NCBI GenBank assembly: GCA_964461265.1
Contig: CAYWTS010000072.1
Coordinates: forward strand, 1-6,138
From: CAYWTS01 sp964461265
GTDB lineage: Bacteria > Bacteroidota > Ignavibacteria > Tepidaquicellales > OLB5
Length of the DNA stretch: 6,138 bases
Direction: 5' to 3'
Each line of letters begins with the position of its first letter. The stretch's first letter is position 1. The notes under the pieces were generated by a model. The model saw only the letters and a list, made by a program, of their open reading frames with translations. It had not been told where the DNA came from and searched no databases. Both the position numbers and the translations under genes were made by a program. Positions 4,476 through 6,138 of the stretch are shown here, piece after piece.

Positions 4476-6138
4476 CTATATCTCCACAATTTTTAAACTT
4501 TCAATCCCTCTGTCATCCACTATTTTAACTGCTGCACGTTTATTTGCACCTGCTTCGAATGGTAATGAAACAGTTCCCCTGTATGCTTCTATTAAATCTT
4601 CATCAATTTCAGCTTTCAGGTTTTTTGCTAACCTGCTCCAGCCGTCTTTTTCACCGCTCATTGGGAAAAATACCTGATGCGGGTATAAACTTCTACCATC
4701 ATAATCTGTATCCAGCATCCACATTGCTATTTTTTCTGTTCCTCCTGACTCCACGTTTCCATTTACCGGATTGTAATAATCAAATCCGTTTACTTCAACT
4801 TTGTACTTTCCGGAATCATCACCTTTATCAATTTTAATTAACCTTACATCAGGCTGTCCGATTAACCAAAAACTTTCATTTGAGGAACGTTTTTTCTTTA
4901 AGTCATCCGTTTGTAAGTCAACATTCATTTGAGCTTTTAGCAGTGTAACACCGGGCCAGCTTGTTTCGTCTATATCTTTTGCTGCTTCGGGGTCAAACTG
5001 GAATGCTGCAAAAACAATTAATTTGGGTTTTGGTACAAGTGTTTGGGCTTCTTCGATTGCAAGTGCCACCTGCCGTTGCTCAAGCGGTGCGTGTTCGGGT
5101 CCGAATGAAACTACAACCCTCCGCCCTTCACTATCACCATCAGCATGAAGCCAGCGGGTTGCGGGTAAAATTTCGATTCGTGAAAAATTAATATTCTTCC
5201 CGCCTTTTGCTCTGATTCCCGTTTTTAATAATTCATCCCGCCATTCCTGCTGACGCAATGTTTCGCCTGAACGTGAAATTGAACTATCATATTGAAATTC
5301 TGAGGTCGCGGGTTCGAGTCCCGTAGCCATCCCCCCTTCGGGGGGAATGAAGGGGGTATCTATTGCAATTTCATCAATACTTTTTACAACGGGTGCAGGA
5401 ACTGCCTCCATTGTAAAAGGACCTGTTACGCGGACTTTATTTTTATCTATAAACGGTTGGTCATAAAGCGTTTCCTGTGGGGTTGGTTCATTATTTGCAA
5501 TACATTTGGCTGAAATTCTAGGAACAGCTTTATATCTGAAACCGCTTCCTACTCCCTCCTGTGGGTGTGCTAACTCATAATAATCAAACAATGCTGTCAT
5601 TAATCTCTGTTTTGCAAGTGTTATAGCAACTCTTGAAGTATCACATGTTATCCATCTTCTGCCCCACTCTTCTGCTACAAAAGCAGTAGTGCCGCTTCCA
5701 CATGTGATATCTAAAACTAAATCTCCCGGTGAGGTACTCATTAAAATACATCTTTGTATAACTTTAGGTGTAGTCTGTACCACAAATATATCAGCATCAC
5801 CCATTGTATCTGTCCACATATTTGTAACGGGTGATACAGGAAAATCATCCAAATATTTAATGCATTCTATACTATCCCCTCTTTTAACTATTCTATTATT
5901 TTTTACTAGATTATCCAACCCGGTTGGTACTTCTACGCTCCATTGTCTATTAGTTGGGGGATAAAATTCTTCACCATTAAAAACATATTTTACTGAGCGA
6001 GTTTTACTATAATGTTGTGAACTTAACGAAACTGTTCTGAAAACTCTCGCACCTTTAGGCAAAATGTTTATATCATTTTTTTCTTCATTTGTAAGTTTTC
6101 TTCTAGTACCATCTGGTAATTCTACATTTGAATACATT
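4476..6138 (-). CDS. Site-specific DNA methyltransferase (beta-class amino MTase), C-terminal 553 residues; 5' end beyond the window
   Basis: This is the presumed modification subunit, transferring methyl groups from AdoMet to DNA bases. The reading frame is open to the right edge. The ATG at 6137-6135 is probably an internal methionine, because the first residues (YSNVELPDGTRR) match mid-protein sequence of large type III-like methyltransferases. Visible regions, numbered from that Met: about 1-110 linker/target-recognition sequence; TDTMGDADIFVVQTTPKVI (109-127) followed by motif I, DLVLDITCGSGTTAFVAEEW (139-158), the AdoMet pocket, then WITCDTSRVAITLAKQRL (162-179). In beta-class enzymes the catalytic (D/N/S)PP(Y/F) motif precedes motif I; it is not in this part, so it must lie upstream outside the window. 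Residues about 285-553 form a conserved C-terminal domain (SRSGETLRQQEWRDELLKTG; FGPEHAPLEQRQ; FDPEAAKDID; MWMLDTDYDGRSLYPHQVFF) ending in VDDRGIESLKIVEI. A linker at about 260-285 contains a peptide encoded by antisense tRNA-like DNA. The stop is TAG at 4478-4476. Base specificity cannot be read from the sequence. Confidence 0.88.
   Translation of the reverse strand, partial: MYSNVELPDGTRRKLTNEEKNDINILPKGARVFRTVSLSSQHYSKTRSVKYVFNGEEFYPPTNRQWSVEVPTGLDNLVKNNRIVKRGDSIECIKYLDDFPVSPVTNMWTDTMGDADIFVVQTTPKVIQRCILMSTSPGDLVLDITCGSGTTAFVAEEWGRRWITCDTSRVAITLAKQRLMTALFDYYELAHPQEGVGSGFRYKAVPRISAKCIANNEPTPQETLYDQPFIDKNKVRVTGPFTMEAVPAPVVKSIDEIAIDTPFIPPEGGMATGLEPATSEFQYDSSISRSGETLRQQEWRDELLKTGIRAKGGKNINFSRIEILPATRWLHADGDSEGRRVVVSFGPEHAPLEQRQVALAIEEAQTLVPKPKLIVFAAFQFDPEAAKDIDETSWPGVTLLKAQMNVDLQTDDLKKKRSSNESFWLIGQPDVRLIKIDKGDDSGKYKVEVNGFDYYNPVNGNVESGGTEKIAMWMLDTDYDGRSLYPHQVFFPMSGEKDGWSRLAKNLKAEIDEDLIEAYRGTVSLPFEAGANKRAAVKIVDDRGIESLKIVEI
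4482..4485 (-). promoter_or_regulatory. Possible Shine-Dalgarno GGAG for the AlbA_2 gene, inside the methyltransferase 3' end
   Basis: GGAG lies in the last sense codons of the methyltransferase gene, 12 nt before the AlbA_2 ATG. This is longer than the usual 5-9 nt spacing, so it may contribute only weakly. Ribosomes finishing the methyltransferase would arrive 6 nt from this start, so coupling could do without a strong site. Confidence 0.35.
5302..5330 (+). other. tRNA 3'-half remnant (T-arm) antisense inside the methyltransferase gene
   Basis: On the plus strand, GAGGTC (5302-5307) resembles a tRNA variable loop. The stem GCGGG (5308-5312) encloses the loop TTCGAGT (5313-5319), with CCCGT (5320-5324) closing all five pairs (one G-T wobble). 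The loop fits the T-loop consensus TTCRANY exactly. AGCCAT follows where an acceptor strand would lie. There is no matching anticodon arm, D-arm or 5' acceptor strand upstream: bases 5240-5290 encode conserved methyltransferase sequence instead. It is therefore a fragment, not a working tRNA gene. Read on the minus strand it encodes MATGLEPATSEF, a peptide type I associate with antisense tRNA sequence. It sits in a linker, so the protein may tolerate it. Confidence 0.6.
5330..5346. repeat. C6/G6 palindrome next to the tRNA-like remnant
   Basis: CCCCCC (5331-5336) and GGGGGG (5340-5345) flank a TTC loop, with a T-A pair (5330/5346) extending the stem to 7 bp. On the minus strand the loop is GAA closed by C-G, an unusually stable DNA triloop type. 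A second fold is available: CCCCCTTC (5332-5339) pairs perfectly with GAAGGGGG (5349-5356). The hairpin is inside the methyltransferase ORF and encodes part of FIPPEGG. Following a tRNA 3' end, it has the geometry of a tRNA-terminator hairpin, though the T-tract is absent. Confidence 0.8.

Noticed and set aside
4189..4677. 162-codon plus-strand ORF with hydrophobic stretches
   Set aside because: It is antisense to the end of the methyltransferase and the AlbA_2 domain, both well supported; its hydrophobicity follows from the opposite-strand codons.
5240..5330. A complete tRNA gene on the plus strand
   Set aside because: Only the T-arm and a short acceptor-like stretch fit. No anticodon stem pairs upstream (the bases before GAGGTC do not form one), and the DNA there encodes conserved methyltransferase residues.
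5330..5346. A functional Rho-independent terminator
   Set aside because: The stem is strong, but no T-tract follows on either strand and it is inside an open coding frame.
108..6138. Type I restriction system (HsdR/HsdM/HsdS)
   Set aside because: No specificity subunit is present, the methyltransferase has a beta-class layout with a long C-terminal domain, and the helicase carries its nuclease at the C-terminus as in type III-like Res proteins, not at the N-terminus as in HsdR.

Overview
The window is AT-rich bacterial DNA in which every supported gene lies on the minus strand, so it reads from high to low coordinates: a site-specific DNA methyltransferase (its front part lies beyond base 6138), a 448-residue AlbA_2/Schlafen-type ATP-binding protein with a winged helix, a 927-residue DEAH-box helicase fused to a PD-(D/E)XK nuclease, and the first 28 codons of a gene that looks like uvrC. 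The AT-rich codon use, weak Shine-Dalgarno signals and the UvrC N-terminal style suggest the Bacteroidota/Chlorobi/Ignavibacteria group. That is an inference with modest confidence.

Layout in transcription order. (1) Bases 6138-4476: C-terminal 553 residues of a beta-class amino methyltransferase. They carry the AdoMet-binding motif I and a long conserved C-terminal domain. The catalytic motif IV (DPPY type) must lie upstream, outside the window. (2) Bases 4469-3123: AlbA_2 protein, starting 6 nt after the methyltransferase stop. (3) Bases 3122-2892: a 231-nt gap with a 47-bp tandem repeat (2.2 copies), a small inverted-repeat cluster and a 13-codon leader-like ORF whose UAA directly abuts the UUG start of the next gene. 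(4) Bases 2891-108: the restriction/helicase subunit. (5) Bases 84-1: start of the uvrC-like gene, 23 nt later.

Together the first three genes look like a restriction-modification or related defence operon. The methyltransferase would mark host DNA, the helicase-nuclease would translocate along and cut unmarked DNA, and the AlbA_2/ATPase/winged-helix protein between them would be a regulator or a third effector. The helicase and methyltransferase families are recognisable from conserved sequence. The role of the middle gene in the system is not established by the sequence.

The most unusual feature is inside the methyltransferase gene. A linker between two conserved domains carries, in antisense and in frame, a perfectly foldable tRNA T-arm (TTCGAGT loop) followed at once by a C6/G6 hairpin. 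It looks like the 3' end of a tRNA gene plus a hairpin that has been captured as coding sequence.
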